The position numbers and the translations under genes were made by a program. A stretch of 64,000 nt of DNA, taken from NCBI RefSeq assembly GCF_029784155.1, contig NC_073691.1, forward strand, positions 64,920,839 through 64,984,838. Reading direction: 5' to 3'. Source of the DNA: Uranotaenia lowii (taxonomy: Eukaryota; Arthropoda; Insecta; Diptera; Culicidae). This document shows, piece by piece, positions 42,801-48,961 of this stretch. Under the pieces are notes generated by a model, which saw only the letters and a list, made by a program, of their open reading frames with translations, did no database searches and was not told the DNA's origin. The stretch's first letter is position 1, and every line of letters starts with the position of its first letter.

Positions 42801-43803
42801 TAGTGTTAGTTCGTAGTAGTAGTACTATTAGCACCCTGCTAGAGCATCCTCATAAATCGATGTTTGCATAACATCCTTCAGAGAAGCGGCAGTATTTGAC
42901 CCAATTTCAGCCGCTTCGAAGAAAATCCCACCGCAGATCATCCGGCGAAATATGTAGGCTAACTAAATAGGTAGTGTTGATTCATGATCCATTTCACCGG
43001 GGACCAGCTTGGCCGCTTAGTTGTTTTTTTATTATTGTAAAAACCACACTTTCATAACGGCCATCAAGTTGACGGTGATTATGGTTATGTTGAGGCGAGT
43101 CCTTGTAAACCGAAACGGAACTACGTGCCCCATTTTTGGTGAGTTTCTTTTTTTTGCTTTCTGACCCACCAACAAGGATGCCAGCCTATCTACATCTCTG
43201 CTACATAGCTAAGGGTTGTTGAAATTGGGAGCAAAACACAACGAAGAGTGACAACGAAATATTCAAGAAGAATCGCTGCAAGGAAGAAGCCGGATGGGGA
43301 TTCCGCTCCCGGTGTTCGGTTCACTGGCTCCTTCAGGATTGGGAGCTGGGAGTCAGGCTGTCTGGAAAAACAATTTTCCTCGGGTGAGTTCCACTTGGCA
43401 CTCACGCGACCATTTTTTGGGGAGAGATTTGCTGAGTGTCTTCATTGTTTCCGTCTGTTTTTGCGAAACGGTTTTGATGGGTTAGGGGCTTTTTTGTTTG
43501 GAGATTTTTTTCTTCGTTTGGGAAAGGGGGATAGGCTTAGGATAATTTATTTAGCAGTGATCCCTGAAAGGATACGATTGATGGGTGAGTAACGAACCTT
43601 TGCAACGGTTTCGGCATCACATTTTTCAGCTCCATTTCCTTGTTGGCAGCGTTGTTTTTTTCAGCGGTATCACTTTGACTTCCGCTTCCACCGGTAGGGC
43701 CGCCACCTGCTCCTCCAGTCAGGGTTCGGCCCACCGGAAGCGTAGCCATATTATCACTGCTTTCCACATCCACTGTGGCCACCTTCATCTCACCGGTAAC
43801 CAT
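12663..43803 (-). CDS. OtopL: Otopetrin-like proton channel, whole spliced coding region
   Basis: Otopetrins are 12-TM plasma-membrane channels that pass protons when the outside is acidic; fly relatives act in acid taste (established knowledge). Coding exons seen here, in transcript order: 43803-43598, 32336-32152, 24348-24131, optional 23901-23683, 22778-22676, 14721-14561, 14501-13633, 13565-13281, 13222-12874, 12803-12663. Every junction has AG/GT and matching phase. The nine constant exons sum to 2517 nt (838 aa plus stop) and the optional exon adds 73 codons. Family landmarks: YYEGFFTYLYG in TM2, AFGLGTMIYTG in TM3, ARFGLMH before TM5, IRVQNLKFRCEE after TM8, GRQIVTFLLICN in TM11, and the C-terminal NPVQLDFYG...FHRFHSAVTL. 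Introns of about 7.8-11.3 kb in the 5' half contrast with 58-70 bp introns in the 3' half. Which insect paralogue (La, Lb or Lc) this is cannot be decided. Family call about 0.97; exact N-terminus less sure. Confidence 0.95.
12874..13222 (-). CDS. OtopL: OtopL coding exon 9 (TM9-TM11)
   Basis: Encodes VQNLKFRCEEQSNLNDILLR, then TM9 (AFGLFIYSTFSVIAG), TM10 (VMVTGVVAVLQVVLQLLFI), DVSRRR, and TM11 (GRQIVTFLLICNVSMFAIYT), ending in FEAQKVFANP. This is the most conserved otopetrin block. Acceptor TTTCAG|CGTT, donor CCC|GTAAAT. A frame open through the intron to 13293 is only read-through, not coding. Confidence 0.96.
13281..13565 (-). CDS. OtopL: OtopL coding exon 8 (TM7-TM8)
   Basis: Begins FTNEEDLEHRLEVMLSRRAV, a cytoplasmic linker with an odd Met-Ala-Gln basic stretch, then DCVGASKGLFFGLLLLVGSL (TM7) and LLAIYLADASHSILMALSIL (TM8), ending GFIR. 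The DCVGASKG/HSILM pattern is typical of otopetrins. Acceptor TTTCAG|GTTC, donor TTCG|GTGGGT; intron sizes are 67 and 58 bp. Confidence 0.96.
13633..14501 (-). CDS. OtopL: OtopL coding exon 7 (TM5, mucin-like loop, TM6)
   Basis: Largest exon, about 289 codons. It begins LNIHRFKVLARFGLMHIVAT (TM5 region) and ends SLIGAAVIYVMWKHIGRYPK (TM6). Between them is a long extracellular loop whose centre is almost only Thr, Ser, Ala and Pro (two Thr/Ser blocks around 13960-14160), followed by NNSLEHTYESLESLFPQAF and GRVNIMGTIVQDSAPYLYPF, which is the usual pre-TM6 otopetrin sequence. The Thr/Ser blocks suggest O-glycosylation (inference). Acceptor CTGCAG|CTGA, donor CCTAA|GTGAGT. Confidence 0.95.
14561..14721 (-). 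CDS. OtopL: OtopL coding exon 6 (TM3-TM4)
   Basis: Encodes AFGLGTMIYTGLEFGSFFE, a short outer loop with the conserved-looking CHQILRGVNPLLQ, and TM4 (MIFTFMQMYFIFMNAR). Acceptor CAACAG|CTTT, donor AGG|GTACGA. The intron after it is only 59 bp, whereas the one before it is about 7.95 kb. Confidence 0.95.
15953..16175 (+). mobile_element. tRNA-derived SINE, family A copy 2
   Basis: Head CTGCATAGAGGATAGCC, loop AGTCTTCTAAGC, B-box-like GGGATCGAGTCCCGG, body TGTTAGCACTCGTAAGATGC and tail TTTGTTTGTGTTTGTT parallel 3807-4035. It is antisense to OtopL within an intron. Confidence 0.75.
19150..19540 (-). repeat. Dispersed repeat family E, copy 1
   Basis: On the minus strand it contains AAAAAGTACTAAACAT then TTTCAGTCCCTGTGGTTG. 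The parallel segments 38810-38960 (GAAAAAGTACTGGATGTC, CTCAGCCCCTTGTG) and 46760-46870 (CTTCAGCCCCTGTAG) have the same order. Diverged, non-coding, ends not defined. Confidence 0.5.
20770..21437 (-). repeat. Dispersed repeat family F, copy with SINE insertion
   Basis: On the minus strand: GGGTAACGGACTTATTTTGA, then, beyond a 200-bp insertion, TGCATATTTTGGACCAC, and later CAGGAGGATGTGCCATTAT and GGAGTGAACTTCCAA. The same order without the insertion is at 45985-46430. Confidence 0.75.
21200..21399 (+). mobile_element. tRNA-derived SINE, family C, with ACCCG target duplication
   Basis: A 200-bp insert flanked by ACCCG at 21195-21199 and 21400-21404. The head GGCTTGTGATACAGCTCAG and the box GTGAGTTCGAACAC give the tRNA-like promoter, and the tail is an A-rich AACAAAAAATAGT. 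The homologous repeat at 45985-46430 shows the uninterrupted site (around 46009-46013), which confirms both edges. Confidence 0.75.
22115..22485 (-). repeat. Dispersed GGGGTAAGTGGGGAC repeat, copy 1
   Basis: On the minus strand it opens ATCGGGGTAAGTGGGGACG. It then carries TTTTATGCAGAATGTTTAAA, CCGACCTTAGTGGATGC and CTACGATGTCGAGTG, and closes AGGGGTAAGTGGGGACGGC, TTCATACACACTTGATG. The same sequence order is at 48483-48960 on the plus strand. It is in the same sense as OtopL and about 200 bases after an exon. Confidence 0.8.
22676..22778 (-). CDS. OtopL: OtopL coding exon 5 (start of TM3)
   Basis: Encodes ESTPDPEVALSPRCKRK followed by HGSFFLRVGAI, the lead into TM3, which continues in the next exon as AFGLGTMIY. 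Acceptor AACAG|GAAT and donor ATCG|GTAAGC are good. It ends one base into a Gly/Ala codon completed by exon 6. A repeat with several donor-like sequences lies just downstream in the intron (22115-22485). Confidence 0.92.
22779..24130 (-). other. OtopL intron region around the candidate cassette exon
   Basis: Apart from 23683-23901 this is AT-rich intron. The stretch 23560-23682 continues an open frame to a stop at 23560 but is read-through beyond a good donor, so it is not annotated as coding unless intron retention is shown. Confidence 0.6.
23683..23901 (-). CDS. OtopL: OtopL candidate cassette exon (73 codons)
   Basis: This stretch is open in one frame and reads EVYPKKKRDLVRESHRSP, then a Gly/Ser-rich run and HHSQSKKNKKIK. 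The donor AAG|GTATTT at 23682-23681 and an AG at 23903-23902 bound exactly 219 nt. It is phase 0 at both ends, so it can be included or skipped between exons 3 and 5 without shifting the frame. The acceptor is odd: the nearest pyrimidine tract lies well over 100 bases upstream, with no AG in between. The same frame stays open upstream to about 24021, so the true 5' edge could differ. Confidence 0.5.
24131..24348 (-). CDS. OtopL: OtopL coding exon 3 (Lys/Pro/Gly-rich cytoplasmic loop)
   Basis: Encodes about 72 residues between TM2 and TM3: ESSCCNGKPKPPKEKKPKK, then GKDGKDGAGKD-type repeats and KSSKTSSKPSPYQ. The loop is strongly basic and low-complexity, and on the inner face by otopetrin topology. 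Acceptor TTTCAG|AGAG and donor ATCAG|GTGACT are good, and phases fit both neighbours. The cysteine pair near its start could be a lipidation or disulphide site; that is speculation. Confidence 0.85.
25098..27410. repeat. Possible inverted-repeat element hosting a hAT-like insertion
   Basis: The left end ACGGGGTAGCATTGATCAC and the right end, reverse-complemented CCGGGGCAAGATTGATCAC, are similar, suggesting one element with diverged terminal repeats. Most of its right half is the 26246-27199 insertion. No protein is encoded. Confidence 0.35.
26246..27199. mobile_element. hAT-like non-autonomous element with 8-bp target duplication
   Basis: The 8-bp direct repeat ATGTTACC is at 26238-26245 and 27200-27207. 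The ends are inverted: TAGGGTGCTCGGATTTTCC on the left and, reverse-complemented, TAGGGTGGTCTAATCGG on the right. An 8-bp duplication and TAGGG ends are typical of hAT-superfamily elements (established). The 954-bp interior has no transposase. Confidence 0.75.
27452..28054. mobile_element. piggyBac-like MITE
   Basis: TTAA lies on both sides (27448-27451 and 28055-28058). Perfect 17-bp terminal inverted repeats CCTTCCCATGCCGTTCG / CGAACGGCATGGGAAGG follow. A small palindrome GGGTCATATTGACCC lies just inside the right end. The interior 603 bp holds a 105-codon frame on the minus strand with no transposase features. TTAA specificity is diagnostic of piggyBac-type transposition. Confidence 0.85.
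28126..28935. repeat. Long inverted repeat (arms of about 125-135 bp)
   Basis: The left arm (28126-28262) contains GGTTACAACTTTGTCCAACT, GAGTTGTAATGTTGC and CTTCTCATCGCTGATTG. The right arm (28812-28935) is its reverse complement: CAATCAGTGATGAGAAG, GCAACATTACAACTT and ACAAAGTTGTAGCC. The 550-bp centre is AT-rich. It is possibly a foldback MITE. Confidence 0.6.
29045..29490 (-). repeat. Dispersed repeat with hairpin, copy 2
   Basis: Inverted copy of 8085-8620: GACTGAGTCGATTTTGGGTC, CTGGGGTCTAAAAAGC and TGTGGAACCGAGCC occur in the matching order. The hairpin at 29409-29485 is more diverged (CATCACTGCTGGGTGCCTAG kept, other arm decayed). Confidence 0.65.
29515..29690 (+). repeat. Diverged tandem duplication
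   Basis: Two adjacent blocks share TGTAAATTTACAT, AATCG(C/T)GTTYC, CAGTG(C/T)TGTT and AGGATTCA in order, about 100 bp apart. Confidence 0.5.
29705..29856 (-). mobile_element. tRNA-derived SINE, family B copy 2 (partial)
   Basis: On the minus strand: GATGTGGTCTAGCAGATTGG (A box), GGGTTTGATTCCCGGTATC (B box), then GGTAAGATGTGTTTTC. It parallels the 5' half of the split SINE at 2740-2874. The 3' body is missing or unrecognisable. Confidence 0.7.
30676..31350. mobile_element. G/C-run TTAA element, copy 1 (left end lost)
   Basis: Matches 33700-34370 along its length (CATTTCAAGAATGTTGTG, TAGGCCTTTATCTCCTC, ATACCAGACCCCAACG, GATACAGTGTCCACCGC) and ends GTTAGACCCTACTCCCCCC then TTAA at 31351-31354. 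The left terminal repeat is not found. Confidence 0.7.
32152..32336 (-). CDS. OtopL: OtopL coding exon 2 (TM1-TM2)
   Basis: Encodes the first two membrane segments: TSLFIVTSLVYAMLLIVV (TM1) and FFTYLYGASILFLLYVF (TM2), joined by a loop with the family-typical YYEGFF. The acceptor TTGCAG|AACC and donor CAAG|GTGAGT are both strong. It takes two bases from exon 1 and leaves one G, which completes a Glu codon with exon 3. It is isolated between introns of about 11.3 and 7.8 kb. Confidence 0.93.
33622..34370. mobile_element. G/C-run TTAA element, copy 2 (complete, piggyBac-like)
   Basis: TTAA flanks both sides (33618-33621 and 34371-34374). The left end is a G-run followed by TAGGGTCTAAC. The right end is GTTAGACCCTA followed by a C-run, the inverted counterpart. 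The 749-bp interior has no transposase. The homopolymer lengths differ between ends and copies. Confidence 0.7.
36412..36720. mobile_element. Possible short TA-flanked element
   Basis: Left CAGTACTCACGAGCTAATCG and right (reverse-complemented) AAGCACTCGCTCGTAAATT are loosely inverted, with TTATA near both. TTGTCCGAT(T/A)A words occur in both orientations inside. Decayed, so weakly supported. Confidence 0.35.
38800..38990 (+). repeat. Dispersed repeat family E, copy 2
   Basis: CCAAAATTAAGGACAAAGTG...GTACTGGATG...CTCAGCCCCTTGTG matches the block at 46765-46870 by eye. Confidence 0.5.
40500..41130. mobile_element. CAGCAA-family foldback-like element, compact copy
   Basis: Arms at about 40510-40625 and 40978-41130 carry the same TTGCTG...CCAGCAA words as the copies at 3529 and 6112, with an AT-rich 350-bp centre. 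The right arm matches 6112-6300 at its start and the reverse of 3529-3705 at its end. Confidence 0.5.
43598..43803 (-). CDS. OtopL: OtopL coding exon 1 (N-terminus)
   Basis: Cytosolic N-terminal region of the channel, about 68 residues, starting MVTGEMKVATVD, Gly/Ser-rich in the middle (GGAGGGPTGGSGS) and ending KPLQ plus two bases of an Arg codon. The ATG at 43801-43803 has a good context (A at -3, G at +4), and an in-frame TAA lies about 60 bases upstream. An AACAG acceptor at 43830-43834 suggests that the exon itself starts near 43829 with a short 5'UTR and that a non-coding exon lies further upstream. The donor AAG|GTTCGT is weak but gives exactly the phase that the next exon needs (AG + A = Arg). 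The N-terminus is variable in this family, so support comes from phase and composition rather than conserved motifs. Confidence 0.72.
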
Positions 43804-43829
43804 CTTGTGGCCGTTTTCTTCCCTTTTAT

Positions 43830-45560
43830 CTGTTTTAAATAACAATTTTCTCTCTTAGTTAAGGTTAAAATTCACTTTTTTCACTATAAGAACTGCTTTC
43901 TTTAGGTCGACGACATCTTGTTAGATAAATTTCCACGCTGAAAAAAAAACTTTGGATCAAATTTCCACTCGCTTCCCTTAGAGAGCACCCATGGGCTGCA
44001 TTGCACTGGTATTCCCCTCGAAGATTACAATTTCACGCAAGGTGCACTTAAGGTATCCAAACTGAACGCATAACAAGATTTGCTGAAAATTTCGTCCTTC
44101 TGCAGCAAACCTTCGAAATACCTCCAAACACTCGCGCTAACCCACCAAATCTCACTCGGTCCAGCGCTCTCCAGCGTTTAATCCTGAACGAAAACAACAA
44201 ATTCCCTAAAAGGAATGTTTCCGCACGCAGCACCCAGAGACATAGTTTCGGAGAACCCAAATCACAACCACACTCGGCCCGCAAGGATGCTGCGCGTCTC
44301 TCTCGGCGAGCGAAAGTGGATGCTGCAACCTCTGGACCAAGAGAGAGCACGCGGTGAGTGACCCTTCTCTCGCTTTCGTCCCGAATCCGTGGCTCTTCTT
44401 CGACTCCAGCAGCGGCCACTACGGACTACTTTTTCGATTTTTTCCCAACGAGCTGAATTTTTCCCTCCTGGGGTGGGGTCCCGATTAGGAATTCAAGGGT
44501 TTCTTCTATTACACCTTCGACATCCGATATGCTTTATCCTGTATTTCTTAATCCAAGGATTTGTTTTCGAGCTGCATCTTCACATGTGCAAGTCAACTTG
44601 CAATTTCATCGAGCAGCAATCCATTTTTTCTCGCTAGCAGAGCTGCAAATCCACTCATCCGAACAATCGAAACTCAAAAACGGAAACCTAACTTCAACCT
44701 GATCAACGCGGTTCGCAAAACGTTTCCAAACTCCAGATTTAAACTGCAAAACGAAACCCTTTTCCCAATTCCCAAAATCAAACGCAATGCGAACCAACTT
44801 TTGTTCCGCTATTCAGTTTCCATTCAAATCTTGATTGAAACCCTCCTCACTAGAGCTAGTTTGCTACCTATATTTCGAGAACAAAGCACCGAAACGCGTT
44901 CGAGAGATGCGACCAGTGATTCGCCCGAATGTAGACTGACTGCAAGCCTCGCTCCAAAAGCGTGTAGCCACGACGACGACGACGAGCGAAAAGCGACCGC
45001 ATCTCTGCTTGGATGGGTGCGATGTTTTTCTGGTGAGTTCTCTTCTCGTTAACTTTAGAGTTCAGCCGCATCAGAAAAAAGCAAACGCGAAAAATAAATC
45101 CCACGAATAGTGTGGCGCGCGGTTGAATTTCAATGGCCTAACAAGCCAGCCAGCAACCGAGGAAGTTGATTTGAAGAAGTCACGAGTACGAGAGAAGAGG
45201 GTCATCAGCAAAGCTGCGGATGTTCCTTCAGTTCGTTCCTTCATCGTACCTACTACCAGTTTGTTGTACCTATCTAAACCTTCGTACAGCTTGCAACGGG
45301 CCAAGGTTTCCTTTCCTTTATGTGTGAAGATTGAGCGCCTTTCCTGCAAGCCAAAGTGATTCGATGCATTCGAGGGGTCGAATCCGAGAAGGATTTTGCC
45401 CTTACTTTTTGCACGAATTACGTTTCGGGGGAATGCTGGAAGAATTCCTGCTGGAACTATTTGCGCGTTTGACGCCTTGATTGACAACCAAAGACGTGAA
45501 AGAACGTAGTAAACAATTGAATACGAGTTGAAACATTGATGTTTCCAACAGTTAAACTCG
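43830..45560. promoter_or_regulatory. GC-richer region upstream of OtopL, probable promoter and 5'UTR
   Basis: The base composition changes to visibly more GC, with CpG-containing words such as TCGGCGAGCG and CGACGACGACG, and no transposon is recognised. This is what a promoter and non-coding first exon look like in an AT-rich insect genome, and it lies immediately 5' of the first coding exon. An acceptor-like AACAG at 43830-43834 implies an upstream leader exon on the minus strand. Several frames of 80-160 codons are open on both strands, but none shows a domain or a consistent codon pattern; they are attributed to composition. Confidence 0.4.
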
Positions 45561-45984
45561 ATGTCATTGATTCATGATTTTTTTTTTCAGAATAAAAGCC
45601 AAAATTACTTTGGTTTTAAAGAAAATGCTTCACAGAGTATACATATAACAGCAATTCTCTCCCCTACGTTCCATCGCGTTTGGCTTCCTTTCGGTCCTGT
45701 TACGGTTCATGCATTTTATGAGATATTTATTCGTGATTAGCATACAATGAGGCTGAGAGTGAATGGAAATTTCATCATTTACCACCCTGTAGGGATGAAA
45801 TACTTGTCTTGATAGATAAATAAATTATTAAAGACGATATTTATTGAATCTATTCATTAAAAGTCAAATGTGAACATAAAGCCTAAATAAATAAAATATT
45901 TTGTCTCTATGCTCTCGAATTGAAACTTCAATGATTGAATTGCCTGCATTTGAAAGTTGAAAATTGGCTGGTTCATACGGCAGA

Positions 45985-46430
45985 TAGGGTAATGGACTTA
46001 TTTCGGACCGGGTGTATATTTTGGACCACTTTGCAACTTTTTCTTTTATTTCACTCATAAATCAAGTTAATAATGAAAAACTTAACAACATAGTTAACGA
46101 TCCTTCCTATCATTCTGATCATATTTACATACCATTTTAATAAGCTGATAAGGGATAGAGAATTGAAGATAAAGTTTTGATTTTCTACAGTTGAGCCTTA
46201 TAAAGAATTTCAGGAGGATGTGCCATTATCGGAGTCAACTTTCAAGAAGTTTTGTGCGTAGCTGTGTTGATTTTATCAACTACAATCATGTTCAAAGCTT
46301 TAACAAAACACTTTAAATTTAGTTTGCTAGCTGAAAAACCATAAAAAAAATATTTTAATAGCCATTTTGACCCATGTCAAAAATAGGTCCTACTTAAATC
46401 CTTAATACCAAAATCGGAGTAAATCCAAAA
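45985..46430 (+). repeat. Dispersed repeat family F, empty-site copy
   Basis: Reads GGACTTATTTCGGACCGGGT directly into GTATATTTTGGACCAC, then CAGGAGGATGTGCCATTATC and GGTCCTACTTAAATCC. It is inverted relative to 20770-21437. No coding sequence. Confidence 0.75.
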
Positions 46431-46689
46431 CTACAGCTTAGAGAAACAAAAAAAAAACATTTGAAACCTGGAAATGGTCCTAGTTTAAAAAAAAAAACAA
46501 GATAAATCTAGATATGGTATTTTTTTTGAAAATCATTTTTTTTAAAGCTGTATAATAAACTATTGACATTGACTACAACTAATCAGGTTTGATTTTTTGA
46601 GTAAAATATGACCTCAACTTTGGCGGGGTTGTCAAAAAAACGACAACAAATCGACAAATATGTACCTAGTTTAGTTTTTGTATCAATTG

Positions 46690-46880
46690 ATTTTTTTTAA
46701 ATTTATTTGTGGAACAGTATTAACAAAAAATGTGTAAAATTATAGTTTAAAGACATTCCTGATTTGTTTCAAAATTAAGGAGAAAATTGTTGAAGTATTC
46801 AAAAACTTAAAACCAAAAAAATTCTGAGAATATAGTTCTTCAGCCCCTGTAGTTGTGCAATTACTTAATTTTTTACTTTT
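46690..46880 (+). repeat. Dispersed repeat family E, copy 3
   Basis: TTCAAAATTAAGGAGAAAAT followed by CTTCAGCCCCTGTAGTTG; same orientation as 38800-38990. It lies in otherwise featureless AT-rich sequence (46431-47330). Confidence 0.5.
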
Positions 46881-47339
46881 TTCTCAACGTAAAGGATTTT
46901 TGCAATAAAAAATTGTTTGTTATCATGAAAGTGAATTTCTTTGAATTTTTAAGCGAACAATATCTGGATTTTGAAGGACTTAAAGGATTTAAGCTGCTTG
47001 AATCTATGTAGTGACACTGTAGAACTAAAGCCAAACCAAATCCACACAAATTTGGGAAGAAATGATAAATCAATTAATGTCGCGAAGCTGATGATAAAGA
47101 ACTTTCTGGCCACAGGAAACTATCCAGAATTTTACACTGCACAACAAGTTTCGTTGATATAAATAGTCATTCTGAACTAGATATTTTATGTCAATGCGAA
47201 TGCGAATTAAAATTTCATATTATACCAGATTTTTAAGCCTCGTGTTCAATTTTAACTTTTCTGTAATAATTAATCAGCGATCTAGTAACATTTTTTCGGT
47301 AAAAACCCATCCATCACCAAAATTTTGTTAGCGTTCATC

Positions 47340-48340
47340 GGATAAGCAGGGAAAATCCCTGACTGGAAAAACAATCATCGAAAGTATCTGCTCGACGAGT
47401 CGAAATCGTCCGTAATCGGACCCATCTTCGGGAGGAATTCCCAACTGGGCATTTTTGTTACTTTGGTCCAGAAAAGTTGGCAGCAGTCTCAACGGAAAAA
47501 TTAACAAGACGTCATTCGCAGTTCCGGTGAATAAAGTGGTAGACTGGGCACGAAAAGAATCGCAGAAAAAAAGTGAAAAATAAGAGTGTGGGCTGTCTCC
47601 AAAGTCCCGAAAGGGGAACTTGGTGCTCTATGGGGACAAGAGGTAAGCTAGAGAAAAGTAGTCACAGCAGGCAGCTTCTAAAGGGGGAACTTGCTCTCCA
47701 ACAGGCATCTCTGCTGCAAATCCGGCCATCTCAAGAAAGTCTAGGCCAGCAGCACAGGGACACGAGACGGGTCAGCAAAAAGACCAAACGATCACACAGT
47801 TCGGTGTCCGGTAAGTTGCGCCAAGAGCGAAAACGTTAATTCCTTTTTCCCACCAGAATACTAAAGCCAAAATGCTCGTCCGGGTCATAGACACGCTCTG
47901 CAAAAATCAATAAAACGGAGAAGAGTTCGGAAATCCGTAAGTACCCAAGCAAGCGCAAAAAACAACAGAAAAGCTTATAATACGCTTTGTCGACAGTGCC
48001 TCTTTTTTGGCAAAATCTTTTTTGTCAAAACTCTTTTGGAAATACCCATCGAATCTGAGCGCATCCGATCGCCGCACCAGTGGCGAATATCCTGTGGAAA
48101 AGCCGTAGAATCAGTGACGAAATCCCATTGAACCGGTGCCGAATTCGACTGCATTAGATCGCAGCTCCAGTGGCGAAAAATCCCAGTGGAACAGCCGCGG
48201 AATTCGAGGCATCCGATCGCCGTATTTGTGGCGAAATCTCGGTTGTTCAGGTGCCGAATCCGATAGCCACATCAGTGGTGAAAATCCCGGTGGAATTTCA
48301 CCGAAAAGTTGTGAAAGCCAGTAAGTAATACGCAATATTG
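47340..48340 (+). other. GC-rich island with plus-strand splice-donor-like sites and a degenerate 57-bp repeat
   Basis: Composition is clearly richer in GC than the flanks. On the plus strand it has donor-like GTCCG|GTAAGTTG (about 47811), AATCC|GTAAGTAC (47937) and CCA|GTAAGTAA (48321), and an acceptor-like TTTTTCCCACCAG (about 47859). From 48053 to 48305 about five degenerate units begin GAATY and contain ATCCGATCGCC and CAGTGGCGAA. The 88-codon frame at 47573 has no recognised domain. It could be leader exons of a plus-strand transcript or the 5' leader of a retroelement; neither is proven. Confidence 0.45.
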
Positions 48341-48482
48341 GGGAAGATGGGAGGGATGAGTCCGTTCAAATACACTCAATTATATTAACTATAATTTGAT
48401 TTTATTAGTTTGTGGAACCGACCACGATAAGTCCTCATAATACTCGGACCTAAATAAGAACTAGTTCACAGAGATAGAATAA

Positions 48483-48960
48483 GGTACACCGGGATAAGTG
48501 GTGACGCGGGGTAAGTGGGGACGATGGCTATTAAAACGATACTGTGAACTATTTTTTCAAACTTTTAATGCAGAATGTTAAATTTACTTGTAATCTATCT
48601 AATAACTGTAAAAGAGATACGGTTCCGACTTTAGCGGATGTTTACGGCGACTTTTTGTTAATTTTCTATTTTTAATTACGATGTGGAGTTGATGTGCATC
48701 TTTTTCAATTGCAAATTTCTCGTAAACTAGCTAGCTCTTGACGAAAAACTCTACATTGAAACAGTCCTTGCATTCGAAACAATCAGTTAGGAAAAAAAAA
48801 CGACGGTCAAAAATTTAGAATAAATAGTTTATTTACAAAAATCTAAATCTTTTTCTCCAAACTGTATCTGGGGTAAGTGGGGATGGCTTCATACATACTT
48901 GATATTTACAAATTTTTTCAATTTTCTCTCCCTCATTCTATACAATTTAGCTTTATTCAG
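48483..48960 (+). repeat. Dispersed GGGGTAAGTGGGGAC repeat, copy 2
   Basis: Begins TACACCGGGATAAGTGG and GGGGTAAGTGGGGACG, contains TTTTAATGCAGAATGTTAAA and TACGATGTGGAGTTGATG, and ends GGGGTAAGTGGGGATGGCTT. It is inverted relative to 22115-22485 and non-coding. Confidence 0.8.
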
Positions 48961-48961
48961 T

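Larger units (their letters stand above)
32337..43597 (-). other. OtopL intron 1, repeat content
   Basis: About 11.3 kb. It contains the complete G/C-run element (33622-34370), a possible TA-flanked element (36412-36720), a candidate microexon (39169-39203), a family E repeat (38800-38990) and a small foldback-like element (40500-41130). Direct copies of CATATGGGACTGTTAT/CACATGGGACTGTTAT lie near 36960 and 37100. The stretches 34380-36400, 37320-38790, 39210-40490 and 41140-43590 are otherwise AT-rich with nothing identified. Confidence 0.65.

Noticed and set aside
43248..43592. 114-codon plus-strand frame
   Set aside because: Opposite to OtopL exon 1 and intron, with no domain or conserved pattern.
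44048..44419. 123-codon minus-strand frame starting MAAAGVEEEP
   Set aside because: It has no domain, lies in GC-richer sequence where long frames arise by chance, and does not connect in phase to OtopL. Could be 5'UTR.
44561..45052. 163-codon plus-strand frame
   Set aside because: No recognisable motif; competing frames are open on both strands in the same GC-richer block.
47573..47839. 88-codon plus-strand frame in the GC-rich island
   Set aside because: Composition-driven, ends soon after a donor-like GTAAGTTG, no domain. Kept only as part of the island entry.
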